50,279 bases of DNA from an uncultured Agathobacter sp. (GTDB lineage Bacteria > Bacillota > Clostridia > Lachnospirales > Lachnospiraceae), in assembly GCA_910587655.1 (NCBI GenBank), contig CAJUND010000022.1, forward strand, positions 1-50,279, given 5' to 3'. How positions within the stretch are numbered: the first letter of the stretch is position 1; every line of letters begins with the position of its first letter. The position numbers and the translations under genes were made by a program. The notes below the pieces were generated by a model. That model saw only the letters and a list, made by a program, of their open reading frames with translations. It was not told where the DNA came from and made no database searches. Below are positions 25,230-33,060 of the stretch, in pieces.

Positions 25230-27599
25230 TTACTCTGCAATTTTCATGTCACTTGTATTTATTTTCCGCACACTGTTTGTTGCAAATACGGTGGCGGCAA
25301 TAATCCCGGCAAGCAGTACCAGCGGGTACAGCAGGTACGCCTTTAACGGATTCACCTGTATCGTAAGCTCCGCTCCCATGATGGCGAATATATTCCGCAG
25401 GACAAAGCGGTTACTGAGCATGGACAGCGGAACCGCGAATATCATGGATAAAATGACAACCCAGACCATCCGCATGACCAGCCACTTCTGGATATAACGG
25501 TTTTTGTACCCGATACTTTTTAGCATGGCAAGCTGCCCTTTTTCCCTTGCGATAAACAGTTTCATCATCAAAAGAACAATCAGCATAATCAGAATACACA
25601 GCATTCCTGTCATCGGCAGCTGCATGCCCCTCATAACGTCTTTTACCGAGCCGACATTCAGGTCAACAATTTCCTGTGCCGTAATCCATTCATACTGCGG
25701 CAGTTCTTTGTTTAGTTTGTCTGCCATTTCCCTCTGTGAAAGCTCTGTATCCATCACCACATTTGTTTTCCAGTAGTTGGAAACCAATTCATCCGTCATG
25801 TCGATGACCGGATTTAATCTCGCGCTCTCACCCATCTGCATATAGTCCGTATAGGTACCCGTAATAATCAAACTTTTTTCTTCCCCGCCGATTTCAGCCG
25901 TCACACGGTCGCCAATCTGCAGTCCGTTTGTTTCCATGACCTTTTCTGAAAACGCGATTTCATTTTCCAGCTCCGGTGCTGTCCCCTCATTATACGGAAG
26001 GCTGATTTTTTCCCCCACCGGATAAAAGGTCAGGTGCTTAAAAGTCTTTTCCCCATCTTCTGTGGAAAAACCGGTAAAAAGCACTGCCCCGACGCTTAAG
26101 TCTGCCTCATACCCTTGTTCGCGCAGTTCTTTTTCCACCCTGCGTATGGCATCCTGCAGCGCCCCGGTGTCATGGATATTTTTGTCGTTTTCCGCTTCCA
26201 GTTTTTCCATGTAAACCGCCGCGTCTGGGTTTATGTTAAATTTTACAGCCATTTCATCACTTTCCATGGTTGTCAGCGTATTAAGCGGCACGGTTATCAG
26301 CACAAAACTGATGCAGAATGTCAGGAATAAAACAAAATAACGTCTTTTATTACAGAGAATATCATTTAAACCAAGAAATGAAATGGTATTCATATGCCTT
26401 CTCTTATACAGGCTCAGTCCCCTTCTTTTCCTGTACCGTTCCCCGTTTTCACCGTTTCTGATGGCATCAATGGCAGAAATCTTTTTCAGCTTTCCGGTAA
26501 AGAAAATACTGATTCCCGCCACAAAGACGATTACCGCAATGGCGCACACCAGGTTGACCAGGATTCCCCCCTCTCCAAGCACCATGTTCTTACTGACACT
26601 TTTTATCATGGCTGCAGACGCCGGAATACTGATGAAAAATCCCAGTACTGCTCCTGCCGTCACGATTGCCAGGTATTTGACAAAATAGATTTTCCGGATG
26701 GAAAACTCCCGTAACCCAATCGCTTTCATGACGCCGATTTCCCGGTAATTGTCCTCTATGGTAAAGGACAGTGAAAATTTCAGTATCATCATGGAAATCA
26801 GAATCAGACAGACTCCTATGACAATTAACAGTGCTGCCACAACCATGTCAAATACATATAATAACCGGAATGTCCCTTTTTCAAATGAAGTCATAATGGT
26901 TTTTGAAGCCACGCCTTCCACAAATTCCTTCGTTTCGTCCACGTCATCCGTGATAAAACTGTAAATATACATTTTGGCATTGCCGCTGCCTGCTGTCATT
27001 TTGTCATAATCCTCTTTGCAGAACAGAAACCGGTTCATGCCAGCCATATCGTTTCCAAACACAATATCACGGCTCTGTGCCGCCACAGTATAGGACCAGG
27101 TTTTACCATTTACCTGAAACTGCAGCTCATCCCCGGTTTGAATCCCGTTTGCATCCATCAGCACAAACGGCAGTGCTGTTTCACCTTCTTTCAGTACCAG
27201 GTCATCCCCCTTTTCATCCAGCGGTTTTATATATTCAGCGCCTGTGTACCCAAAGTAAAGGTCGTTTCCTCCTGACTGAATGTCTTTCGTCTTTTTGTCC
27301 CTTACTACTGTGATATCAGCTGCTTTTATTTCACGCAGCTCTTCAAATCCATATTTCGTGACGCCCTCATAACTCTCCAGCGCTGTGTCGAGCGCTTCTT
27401 TTTCCTCATCCGTGGCAAGCGCCATTGTCAGGTCCCCAACGTTGGCATATCCGATAAAGTTTTCGATACCATTCATCACCAGGGCGGTATTGCTGACGCT
27501 GCTTGCCACAAATACTGTGGACAGCATGATGAAGAAGAACAGAATGATATTGACTCCTTTTTGTTTAATTAAATCTTTCTTTAATATTTCCAACCACAT
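25230..27599 (-). CDS. FtsX-type ABC transporter permease
   Basis: A 789-residue membrane protein, first gene of the ABC/two-component operon. A transmembrane helix at about 15-35 is followed by an extracellular domain of some 210 residues. An FtsX four-helix unit follows (about 245-385, with 'EIGVMKAIGLREFSI'). A second membrane anchor at about 425 leads to another large extracellular domain, and a second FtsX unit (about 665-780, 'LAMLKSIGYKN') ends the protein. The duplicated FtsX layout with two large outer domains fits the MacB/LolE-like group. It may export or sense a peptide or envelope component. It starts at ATG 27599 after GGAAAGGAAAAAG. Confidence 0.9.
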   Translation of the reverse strand: MWLEILKKDLIKQKGVNIILFFFIMLSTVFVASSVSNTALVMNGIENFIGYANVGDLTMALATDEEKEALDTALESYEGVTKYGFEELREIKAADITVVRDKKTKDIQSGGNDLYFGYTGAEYIKPLDEKGDDLVLKEGETALPFVLMDANGIQTGDELQFQVNGKTWSYTVAAQSRDIVFGNDMAGMNRFLFCKEDYDKMTAGSGNAKMYIYSFITDDVDETKEFVEGVASKTIMTSFEKGTFRLLYVFDMVVAALLIVIGVCLILISMMILKFSLSFTIEDNYREIGVMKAIGLREFSIRKIYFVKYLAIVTAGAVLGFFISIPASAAMIKSVSKNMVLGEGGILVNLVCAIAVIVFVAGISIFFTGKLKKISAIDAIRNGENGERYRKRRGLSLYKRRHMNTISFLGLNDILCNKRRYFVLFLTFCISFVLITVPLNTLTTMESDEMAVKFNINPDAAVYMEKLEAENDKNIHDTGALQDAIRRVEKELREQGYEADLSVGAVLFTGFSTEDGEKTFKHLTFYPVGEKISLPYNEGTAPELENEIAFSEKVMETNGLQIGDRVTAEIGGEEKSLIITGTYTDYMQMGESARLNPVIDMTDELVSNYWKTNVVMDTELSQREMADKLNKELPQYEWITAQEIVDLNVGSVKDVMRGMQLPMTGMLCILIMLIVLLMMKLFIAREKGQLAMLKSIGYKNRYIQKWLVMRMVWVVILSMIFAVPLSMLSNRFVLRNIFAIMGAELTIQVNPLKAYLLYPLVLLAGIIAATVFATNSVRKINTSDMKIAE

Positions 27600-27652
27600 A
27601 TCTTTTTCCTTTCCTCTGCTTTGGTTTTTTCCATACTTGTTTCGTTATGGGT

Positions 27653-27658
27653 ATTATA
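27653..27658 (-). promoter_or_regulatory. Probable -10 box of the ABC/two-component operon
   Basis: TATAAT on the minus strand, about 55 bases before the permease start. The -35 region is poor, as expected if the response regulator is needed to activate. I could not define a convincing operator repeat. Confidence 0.4.
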
Positions 27659-27730
27659 AGGGAGGAATTATTAAAAAATCCTTAAATGAATTACACAAAC
27701 TGAAATTTAAACAGAGCACAATAAAAAATC

Positions 27731-27759
27731 TTGTACCAGAATGCCAGATATGATATATT
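27731..27759 (+). promoter_or_regulatory. Promoter of the toxin-antitoxin pair
   Basis: TTGTAC, 17 bases, TATATT, about 65 bases before the toxin start. The span is bounded by GTAC at 27733 and GTAC at 27761, but I cannot show that this is an operator. Confidence 0.55.
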
Positions 27760-27823
27760 ATGTACAAACTATCATTAAACCACTATGTCGTTTCACTAGA
27801 AGTCGAAAAAAAAGGAACCGTTT

Positions 27824-28054
27824 TTGAAAGTAAATTATTCAAGGCAGGCCGCAAAATTCCTTGGCAGACAGGATAAAACAACACAAAAGAGAATTATAAA
27901 TGCTGTCAACGCTCTGCCCCATGGCGATGTTAAGAAACTGCAGGGAAGGAAAGGATACCGGCTTCGGGTTGGAAATTTCCGTATCATATTTGACCGTGCC
28001 GGAAATATCATTTACATTAAAGAAATTGACAACCGCGGACAAATTTATAAATAG
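27824..28054 (+). CDS. RelE/ParE-family toxin
   Basis: A 76-residue protein of the RelE fold: 'YSRQAAKFLGRQDKTTQKRI', then 'GDVKKLQGRKGYRLRVGNFRIIF' (the diagnostic K-L-x-G...Y-R-x-R-x-G-x-Y/F-R-I core), then 'IYIKEIDNRGQIYK'. RelE-type proteins cleave mRNA in the ribosome. It starts with TTG after AAGGAACC, a weak start that would keep the toxin low. The toxin precedes its antitoxin, a reversed order seen in higBA-like pairs. Confidence 0.85.
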   Translation: MKVNYSRQAAKFLGRQDKTTQKRIINAVNALPHGDVKKLQGRKGYRLRVGNFRIIFDRAGNIIYIKEIDNRGQIYK

Positions 28055-28068
28055 GAGGTTTCGATTAT

Positions 28069-28305
28069 ATGAATGCAATAAAAGAAAGAATTCTGGGTGC
28101 TGTCGCTGTTATGGATGATGCTGATGCAGAAAAAGTATGGGATTTTGTAATCCATAATCTGACTTCCCGGTCATGGGACGATATAGAAGAAGTTTCCCCG
28201 GATGAATGGGATTTAAAAATGCTTGATGACATTAAAAGTAATCCTGACTGCCACAAATTTATATCTCAGGAGGATTTGCTGAAAGAGCTGAATCTGACGC
28301 AATAA
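28069..28305 (+). CDS. Putative antitoxin partner of the RelE-like toxin
   Basis: A 78-residue acidic protein 14 bases after the toxin gene, with a far stronger ribosome binding site (AGGAGGTTTCG) and ATG start. The N-terminal half is helical ('AIKERILGAVAVMDDADAEK'). The middle has 'DWDLKMLDDIKSNPDCHKF', cut to 'DEWDLKMLDDIKSNP', typical of the toxin-binding tail of RelB-like antitoxins. No clear DNA-binding ribbon-helix-helix is visible. Assignment rests on position, size and charge. Confidence 0.7.
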   Translation: MNAIKERILGAVAVMDDADAEKVWDFVIHNLTSRSWDDIEEVSPDEWDLKMLDDIKSNPDCHKFISQEDLLKELNLTQ

Positions 28306-28326
28306 AATTCCTCTGACAGAACTCAA

Positions 28327-28378
28327 AAGATAAACCCCCGGAAGCATTAACTGTACTTCCAGGGGGTTGTTCTTTTTA
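28327..28378. terminator. Bidirectional terminator between antitoxin and rplQ
   Basis: AACCCCCGGAAG and CTTCCAGGGGGTT form a 12-bp stem with one bulged base, flanked by A on the left and TTCTTTTT on the right. It ends both the converging toxin-antitoxin operon and the ribosomal supercluster. Confidence 0.85.
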
Positions 28379-28384
28379 CACAAC

Positions 28385-28909
28385 TTATACTAACTCAAGC
28401 AGTACTTCCAGGGCTCCGTCACCCTTACGCTGTCCAATCTTTACGATTCTTGTGTAACCGCCGTTACGGCCTTCGTATTTAGGTGCAATTTCATCAAATA
28501 GCTTTGCAACGAGGTCTACTTCCTTGGTACCTTTTCTGGTTCCGTCAGAAGTCTTTACCGGGTAAAGCACCTTAAGAATCTGTCTTCTTGCATGGAGACG
28601 GGAAGGACGGTCTTTTTTAATCTTCTTTTCAACCTCGTCATAAATGGTAACTCTCTTACCGTCAATGACTTCCTTCACTCTTCTTCCATTGGCATCCTTG
28701 CGCGGAACCTTTGCTGTAACAGTAACCTCGTCAAAGTTGTCCTTTTCACGGATAGCCGCTGCAACCAGACCGTCAGCAATTTTTCTTACTTCCTTCGCCC
28801 TTGCCTCTGTCGTAACAATTCTGCCATGCTGGATCAGGGATGTCACCTGGCTTCTCAGCAGTGCTTTTCTCTGGCTTGATGTTCTGCCTAATTTACGATA
28901 TTTTCCCAT
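28385..28909 (-). CDS. rplQ: 50S ribosomal protein L17
   Basis: Last gene of the alpha operon. It has 'RKLGRTSSQRKALLRSQVTS' at the start and 'RNGGYTRIVKIGQRKGDGA' at the end, both typical of L17, which sits near the peptide exit tunnel. At 174 residues it is 45-60 longer than usual. The extra part is a lysine-rich insertion in the middle (about residues 70-130, 'DANGRRVKEVIDGKRVT', 'KKIKKDRPSRLHARRQI'). ATG at 28909 follows GGAGGAAAAACA. Confidence 0.95.
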   Translation of the reverse strand: MGKYRKLGRTSSQRKALLRSQVTSLIQHGRIVTTEARAKEVRKIADGLVAAAIREKDNFDEVTVTAKVPRKDANGRRVKEVIDGKRVTIYDEVEKKIKKDRPSRLHARRQILKVLYPVKTSDGTRKGTKEVDLVAKLFDEIAPKYEGRNGGYTRIVKIGQRKGDGALEVLLELV

Positions 28910-29027
28910 TGTTTTTCCTCCTAACGGGCATCCATTCACGCTTCTTCGGACTTACTGAATGAATCCAATACTTACATGTAATGTTTCTGCAGACGCTGCC
29001 ACACTCATCGGGTTTACTGGCACCGCC

Positions 29028-29058
29028 AAATGAGGTACACCTTTGATGTATCTCATTT
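29028..29058 (-). other. Hairpin after rpoA
   Basis: AAATGAGATACA and TGTACCTCATTT pair over 12 positions with one A-C mismatch, directly after the rpoA stop. There is no T run, so it is likely an mRNA processing or stability element in the 150-base rpoA-rplQ gap. Confidence 0.55.
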
Positions 29059-29059
29059 C

Positions 29060-30019
29060 TTAATCTTCTCCCTGGTTTAACTGCAGGCCTAATTCTTTCA
29101 GCTTGTTTAATACTTCTTCCAGGGATTTGCGGCCAAGGTTACGAACCTTCATCATATCTTCCGGCGTCCGGTTAATCAGTTCTGCAACCGTATTAATTCC
29201 GGCTCTCTTCAGGCAGTTGTAGGAACGTACGGAAAGCTCCAGTTCATCGATATTCATCTCAAGAACCTTCTCCTGTGCGTCGTACTCCTTCTCTACCATG
29301 ACTTCCGCCTGCTGTGCCGCATCTGATAAATCAATAAAGAGGTTCAGGTGCTCACTCAGAACCTTTGCCGCAAGGCTAACCGCCTCGTCCGGCTCCAGGG
29401 TTCCGTTGGTATATACATCCAGTGTGAGCTTGTCATAATCCGTCACCTGACCTACACGCGTATTCTCAATTGTCACATTCACACGGTCAACCGGTGTATA
29501 AATAGAATCAATGGCAATCACGCCAATCGGAATATCCTCAGTCTTATTTTTGTCAGCACTGGTATATCCCCTTCCTTTTGTGATTGTCAGCTCCATGTAT
29601 AACTTACAGTCTGTTCCACCATTTAAATGAGCAATTACCAGTTCCGGATTCATAATCTGGATATCAGAATCCACCTGGATATCTGCTGCTGTAACAACGC
29701 CTTCACCTTCGAATTCAATGTAAGCAACTTTTGGTTCATTTGTAGAACTGTTATTGCGGATAGCGAGGTTCTTGATGTTCATGATAATTTCCGTAACATC
29801 TTCCTTTACGCCAGGAATTGAGCTGAATTCATGAAGAACTCCCTCAATCTTTACCTGACTGACGGCTGCTCCCGGCAAAGAGGAAAGCATGATTCTTCTA
29901 AGCGAATTGCCAAGTGTCGTACCATACCCTCTTTCCAAAGGCTCTACAACAAATTTGCCATATGTCTTGTCTTCTGAAATTTCAGCGATCTCAATTTTCG
30001 GTTTTTCAAAATCGAACAC
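29060..30019 (-). CDS. rpoA: RNA polymerase alpha subunit
   Basis: A 319-residue alpha subunit. The N-terminal domain nucleates polymerase assembly ('VEPLERGYGTTLGNSLRRIM', cut to 'ERGYGTTLGNSLRRIMLSS', and 'GRGYTSADKNK'). An acidic linker leads to the C-terminal domain that contacts UP elements and activators ('LELSVRSYNCLKRAGI', 'NLGRKSLEEV'). It lies between rpsD and rplQ, the usual alpha-operon position, so polymerase and ribosome supply are linked. Confidence 0.97.
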   Translation of the reverse strand: MFDFEKPKIEIAEISEDKTYGKFVVEPLERGYGTTLGNSLRRIMLSSLPGAAVSQVKIEGVLHEFSSIPGVKEDVTEIIMNIKNLAIRNNSSTNEPKVAYIEFEGEGVVTAADIQVDSDIQIMNPELVIAHLNGGTDCKLYMELTITKGRGYTSADKNKTEDIPIGVIAIDSIYTPVDRVNVTIENTRVGQVTDYDKLTLDVYTNGTLEPDEAVSLAAKVLSEHLNLFIDLSDAAQQAEVMVEKEYDAQEKVLEMNIDELELSVRSYNCLKRAGINTVAELINRTPEDMMKVRNLGRKSLEEVLNKLKELGLQLNQGED

Positions 30020-30071
30020 TACAAAGTCCCTCCTTCTCGGGTATTGTCTGGCATTTATTTATATTACAGGA

Positions 30072-30665
30072 TTACTTGGAATATAACTCGACAATAAGCA
30101 TCTCATTTACCGGAACATCAATCTGCTCACGCTTCGGAAGCTCTTTTACAGTTCCCTGCAGCTTCTCCCGGTCAACGTCCAGCCACTCCGGAACGATTCT
30201 GCCGCCGGCAACCTCGGTAATGTCTTTCATCCTCTGGGAATTTTTTCTGGCTTCCCTGATTTCAATCACATCTCCTGCCTTGACAAGATAGGAAGGAATA
30301 TTTACAATCCTGCCGTTTACCGTAACAAACTTGTGTCCGACAACCTGTCTTGATTCCCTTCTTGTCCTTGCAAAACCAAGACGGAAGATTACATTATCCA
30401 GTCTTGACTCAAGGATTGTCATAAGGTTTGGTCCTGTCAGGCCTTTCATTCTGTCGGCTCTTTTATAGTAATTACGGAAAGGCTTCTCTAATACGCCGTA
30501 AATAAACTTTGCTTTCTGCTTTTCCCTTAACTGAAGTCCGTACTCGGACACCTTGCGGTTTGCCCTGGTAAGGTTTCTTTTGGACTTCTTGTCATATCCT
30601 AAATAACTTGGCTCCAGACCAAGTGATCTGCATCTTTTAAGTACAGGTACTCTATTAACTGCCAT
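30072..30665 (-). CDS. rpsD: 30S ribosomal protein S4
   Basis: A 197-residue primary 16S rRNA binder with the S4 RNA-binding domain ('RLDNVIFRLGFARTRRESRQ' and 'HKFVTVNGRIVNIPSYLV'). It lacks the zinc-finger cysteines at the N-terminus, so it is the C-minus form. In B. subtilis rpsD stands alone; here it lies inside the alpha operon as in E. coli, where S4 represses its own operon by binding the leader before rpsM. See the structured leader at 31500-31757. Confidence 0.96.
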   Translation of the reverse strand: MAVNRVPVLKRCRSLGLEPSYLGYDKKSKRNLTRANRKVSEYGLQLREKQKAKFIYGVLEKPFRNYYKRADRMKGLTGPNLMTILESRLDNVIFRLGFARTRRESRQVVGHKFVTVNGRIVNIPSYLVKAGDVIEIREARKNSQRMKDITEVAGGRIVPEWLDVDREKLQGTVKELPKREQIDVPVNEMLIVELYSK

Positions 30666-30684
30666 TTTACTCTATACCTCCCTA

Positions 30685-31080
30685 TTAGACTCTTCTGCGC
30701 TTTGGTGGACGGCATCCATTATGAGGTACCGGAGTCACATCCCTGATGGAAGTAACCTCAAGACCGCATGCGGAAAGCGCACGGATTGCTGCCTCTCTTC
30801 CGGAACCTGGTCCCTTAACAAATACGTCAACTGTCTTTAAACCGTGAATTAAAGCTGCCTTTGTAGCAGTTTCTGCTGCCATCTGTGCAGCATATGGAGT
30901 AGATTTCTTTGAACCTCTGAATCCAAGACCACCGGCACTTGCCCATGATAAAGCATTTCCTTCAGTATCTGTCAGTGTAACAATAGTGTTATTGAAAGAT
31001 GCCTGAATGTGTGCCTGTCCGCGTTCAACGTTTTTCTTTACGCGCTTTTTTGTTGTTTTTTTTGCAACGTTCTTAGCCAT
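30685..31080 (-). CDS. rpsK: 30S ribosomal protein S11
   Basis: A 131-residue S11 of the platform. It has a basic N-terminal tail ('KKTTKKRVKKNVERGQAHI'), 'NNTIVTLTDTEGNALSWASA', 'GFRGSKKSTPYAAQMAAE' and the C-terminal 'PHNGCRPPKRRRV'. All are hallmark S11 segments. It sits 20 bases before rpsD and 30 after rpsM in the alpha operon. Confidence 0.96.
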   Translation of the reverse strand: MAKNVAKKTTKKRVKKNVERGQAHIQASFNNTIVTLTDTEGNALSWASAGGLGFRGSKKSTPYAAQMAAETATKAALIHGLKTVDVFVKGPGSGREAAIRALSACGLEVTSIRDVTPVPHNGCRPPKRRRV

Positions 31081-31110
31081 ATCTAAACTAACCTACTTTC
31101 TCTCAAATCA

Positions 31111-31479
31111 TTATTTCTTCTTGTTTGCTACTGTTCTCTTAGGACCTTTTCTTGTTCTGGCATTGGTCTTTGTTTTCTGTCCGCGAACAGGAAGTCCCTT
31201 TCTGTGACGGATACCGCGATAGCATCCGATTTCCTGAAGTCTCTTAATATTAAGGGCGATTTCCCTTCTGAGGTCACCTTCAACAGTCTGTGTTGCATCA
31301 ATCACTGCGCTGATTCTTTTTACCTCATCGTCAGTTAAATCCCTGACACGTGTGTCCGGATTTACATTCGCTTCCTTAAGGATACGGTTTGAGCTTACCC
31401 GGCCAATGCCGTAGATATAAGTCAGACCAATTTCTACACGTTTTTCCCTTGGTAAATCTACACCTGCAATACGAGCCAT
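31111..31479 (-). CDS. rpsM: 30S ribosomal protein S13
   Basis: A 122-residue S13, a head protein contacting the P-site tRNA and the intersubunit bridges. It opens 'MARIAGVDLPREKRVEIGLT', and has the helix-hairpin-helix 'IYGIGRVSSNRIL' and the basic C-terminus 'RGLPVRGQKTKTNARTRKG' (here 'KGLPVRGQKTKTNARTRKG'). GGAGGTGTAAACAC precedes the ATG. It is unusual in having some 280 bases of structured sequence between it and rpmJ. Confidence 0.96.
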   Translation of the reverse strand: MARIAGVDLPREKRVEIGLTYIYGIGRVSSNRILKEANVNPDTRVRDLTDDEVKRISAVIDATQTVEGDLRREIALNIKRLQEIGCYRGIRHRKGLPVRGQKTKTNARTRKGPKRTVANKKK

Positions 31480-31530
31480 GTGTGTTTACACCTCCATCAA
31501 ATTTTGCTGTTGTCATGTTTCCTGTGTATC

Positions 31531-31704
31531 TGCAACCATACACGTTCGTCCGACCTTTTTCCACATACAGCTACGGTTGCACGTCCTGAAATGTGTGTAC
31601 GGAAAAAAGATGCCATATTTGCATAGTTTATCTTCTGCTGCTCGGTATTACAGCAGAAGAACAGAATATGCTTCTGTTTATTATGAACAGCGCTCTCTGC
31701 GCTG
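31531..31704 (-). ncRNA. Candidate structured leader of rpsM (alpha operon)
   Basis: Reading the minus strand from rpmJ, the transcript can fold CAGCGC-AGAGA-GCGCTG, ACAGAA-GCATA-TTCTGT and CTTCTGCTG...CAGCAGAAG in succession. A ten-pair stem TGCAACCGTA...TATGGTTGCA (31531-31537 plus flanks with 31575-31581 plus flanks) encloses a loop with GGTCGGACGAAC and ends about 45 bases before the rpsM start. Four hairpins in a ribosomal intercistronic gap, with rpsD downstream, suggest an autoregulatory element. S4 as ligand is inference. Confidence 0.5.
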
Positions 31705-31757
31705 CAGCCGCACATAATCCCTTTTGAAAAGGACTTCCTTAACACCCAAAAAAGAGA

Positions 31758-31871
31758 CTATCCCTGTCTCTGTTTGTGCTTCGGATTTTCACAGATAATT
31801 CTGATGCTTCCTTTTCTTTTAATGACTTTGCATTTCTCGCAAATAGGTTTAACTGATGATCTTACCTTCAC
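31758..31871 (-). CDS. rpmJ: 50S ribosomal protein L36
   Basis: A 37-residue L36, too short for most ORF lists. It begins with GTG after AAAGGAGGATTTGCT and reads 'KVRSSVKPICEKCKVIKRKG' and ends 'ENPKHKQRQG'. The zinc-binding set is C-x2-C...C...H (CEKC, IIC, KH), so this is the zinc-containing form. It is the first gene after the consensus promoter at 31957-31985. Confidence 0.96.
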   Translation of the reverse strand: MKVRSSVKPICEKCKVIKRKGSIRIICENPKHKQRQG

Positions 31872-31956
31872 AGCAAATCCTCCTTTCTCTGTAAAAAGCC
31901 CTATTTTAGCGGTTTCAGCCAAATATTAGGTACTTTTCCAAAAGTGTCCGAATAAC

Positions 31957-31985
31957 ATTATACACATCCTCGTCCCGAATGTCAA
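31957..31985 (-). promoter_or_regulatory. Consensus promoter of the alpha operon
   Basis: TTGACA, 17 bases, TATAAT on the minus strand, both boxes perfect, starting at the end of infA. It lets rpmJ-rpsM-rpsK-rpsD-rpoA-rplQ be transcribed independently of the upstream S10-spc genes. Confidence 0.88.
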
Positions 31986-31989
31986 GTTC

Positions 31990-32208
31990 TTATTTATCTC
32001 TCCAGATAATTCTTCCCTTGGTCAGGTCATACGGGGACATTTCAATTGTCACTTTGTCTCCCGGCAGGATACGGATAAAATTCATGCGGAGCTTTCCGCT
32101 GATGGTCGCCAGAATCTGGTGTCCGTTCTCCAGCTCCACTTTAAAAAATGCGTTTGGAAGTTTTTCCACTACCACGCCTTCCACTTCTATCACATCTGCT
32201 TTTGACAT
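31990..32208 (-). CDS. infA: Translation initiation factor IF-1
   Basis: A 72-residue OB-fold protein that binds the ribosomal A site during initiation. It has 'MSKADVIEVEGVVVEKLPNA' (shown to residue 20), 'ATISGKLRMNFIRILPGDKV' and 'SPYDLTKGRIIWR', all diagnostic. It lies after map, the usual Firmicutes order, and before the alpha-operon promoter. GGAGG precedes the ATG. Confidence 0.97.
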   Translation of the reverse strand: MSKADVIEVEGVVVEKLPNAFFKVELENGHQILATISGKLRMNFIRILPGDKVTIEMSPYDLTKGRIIWRDK

Positions 32209-32268
32209 AACTTTTCCTCCTGAATTTTCATTAAAATGGTTATATATTTTTTTACAAAAGGCCGTGCA

Positions 32269-33057
32269 TCAGGCTTTCGCCATACCGAAGGCTTCTTTCT
32301 CCTCTTCTGTCAGGGAAAGTATTTCGGGCTCACCCTCTGTAATAAGTATCGTATTCTCATAATGTGCTGATAATGCCCCGTCGGCGGTAACAACCGTCCA
32401 TCCGTTCTCCGCCCAGAACACATCTTTTGTCCCGATATTAATCATCGGTTCGACTGCAAGTGTCATTCCCGGCTGCAGTTTCACACCCCGCCTGAATTTA
32501 CGGTAGTTGGGAATCTCCGGCTCTTCATGCAGGCTGCTCCCGATTCCGTGTCCGCATAAATCCCGTACCACCCCGTAACCAAAGCTTTCTGCATAATCAC
32601 CAATCGCCCGTGAGATATCATGCAGGTGTCTTCCTGCCCGCGCCATTTTCATTCCGCGAAAAAATGATTCCCTTGTACGCTCAATCAGAAGCTGCGCCTG
32701 TGTACTGATGTTACCCACTGCCACGGTTCTTGCTGCATCGGAATGATACCCCCTGTAAATCACACCCGCATCCAGACTGACAATATCGCCTTCTTCTATC
32801 ATTCTGTGTTTCTCCGGAATACCATGTACCACTTCCTCGTTTACGGAAACACAGACAGAAGCAGGATAACCAAGATAATTCTTAAAAGAAGGAATACATC
32901 CATAACTGCGGATCATGTCTTCTCCCAACCGGTCAATGTCTGCTGTTGACATTCCAGGTCTGATTTCTTTTGCAAGATTCTGGTGTACGGAGGCAAGGAT
33001 TTTCCCTGCCTCCCGCATCAGTGCAATCTCTTCAGCAGATTTAATGCTTACTTTCAT
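32269..33057 (-). CDS. map: Methionine aminopeptidase type I
   Basis: A 262-residue enzyme that removes the initiator methionine. Metal ligands are visible in 'SLDAGVIYRGYHSDAARTVA' (two Asp), 'CGHGIGSSLHEEPEIPNY' (His), 'LAVEPMIN' (Glu) and a final Glu in 'YENTILIT'. The substrate His lies in 'EEVVHGIP'. It is slightly longer than usual, with an acidic C-terminal tail. It starts three bases after the adk stop and belongs to the spc-type transcript secY-adk-map-infA. Confidence 0.96.
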   Translation of the reverse strand: MKVSIKSAEEIALMREAGKILASVHQNLAKEIRPGMSTADIDRLGEDMIRSYGCIPSFKNYLGYPASVCVSVNEEVVHGIPEKHRMIEEGDIVSLDAGVIYRGYHSDAARTVAVGNISTQAQLLIERTRESFFRGMKMARAGRHLHDISRAIGDYAESFGYGVVRDLCGHGIGSSLHEEPEIPNYRKFRRGVKLQPGMTLAVEPMINIGTKDVFWAENGWTVVTADGALSAHYENTILITEGEPEILSLTEEEKEAFGMAKA

Positions 33058-33060
33058 GCT

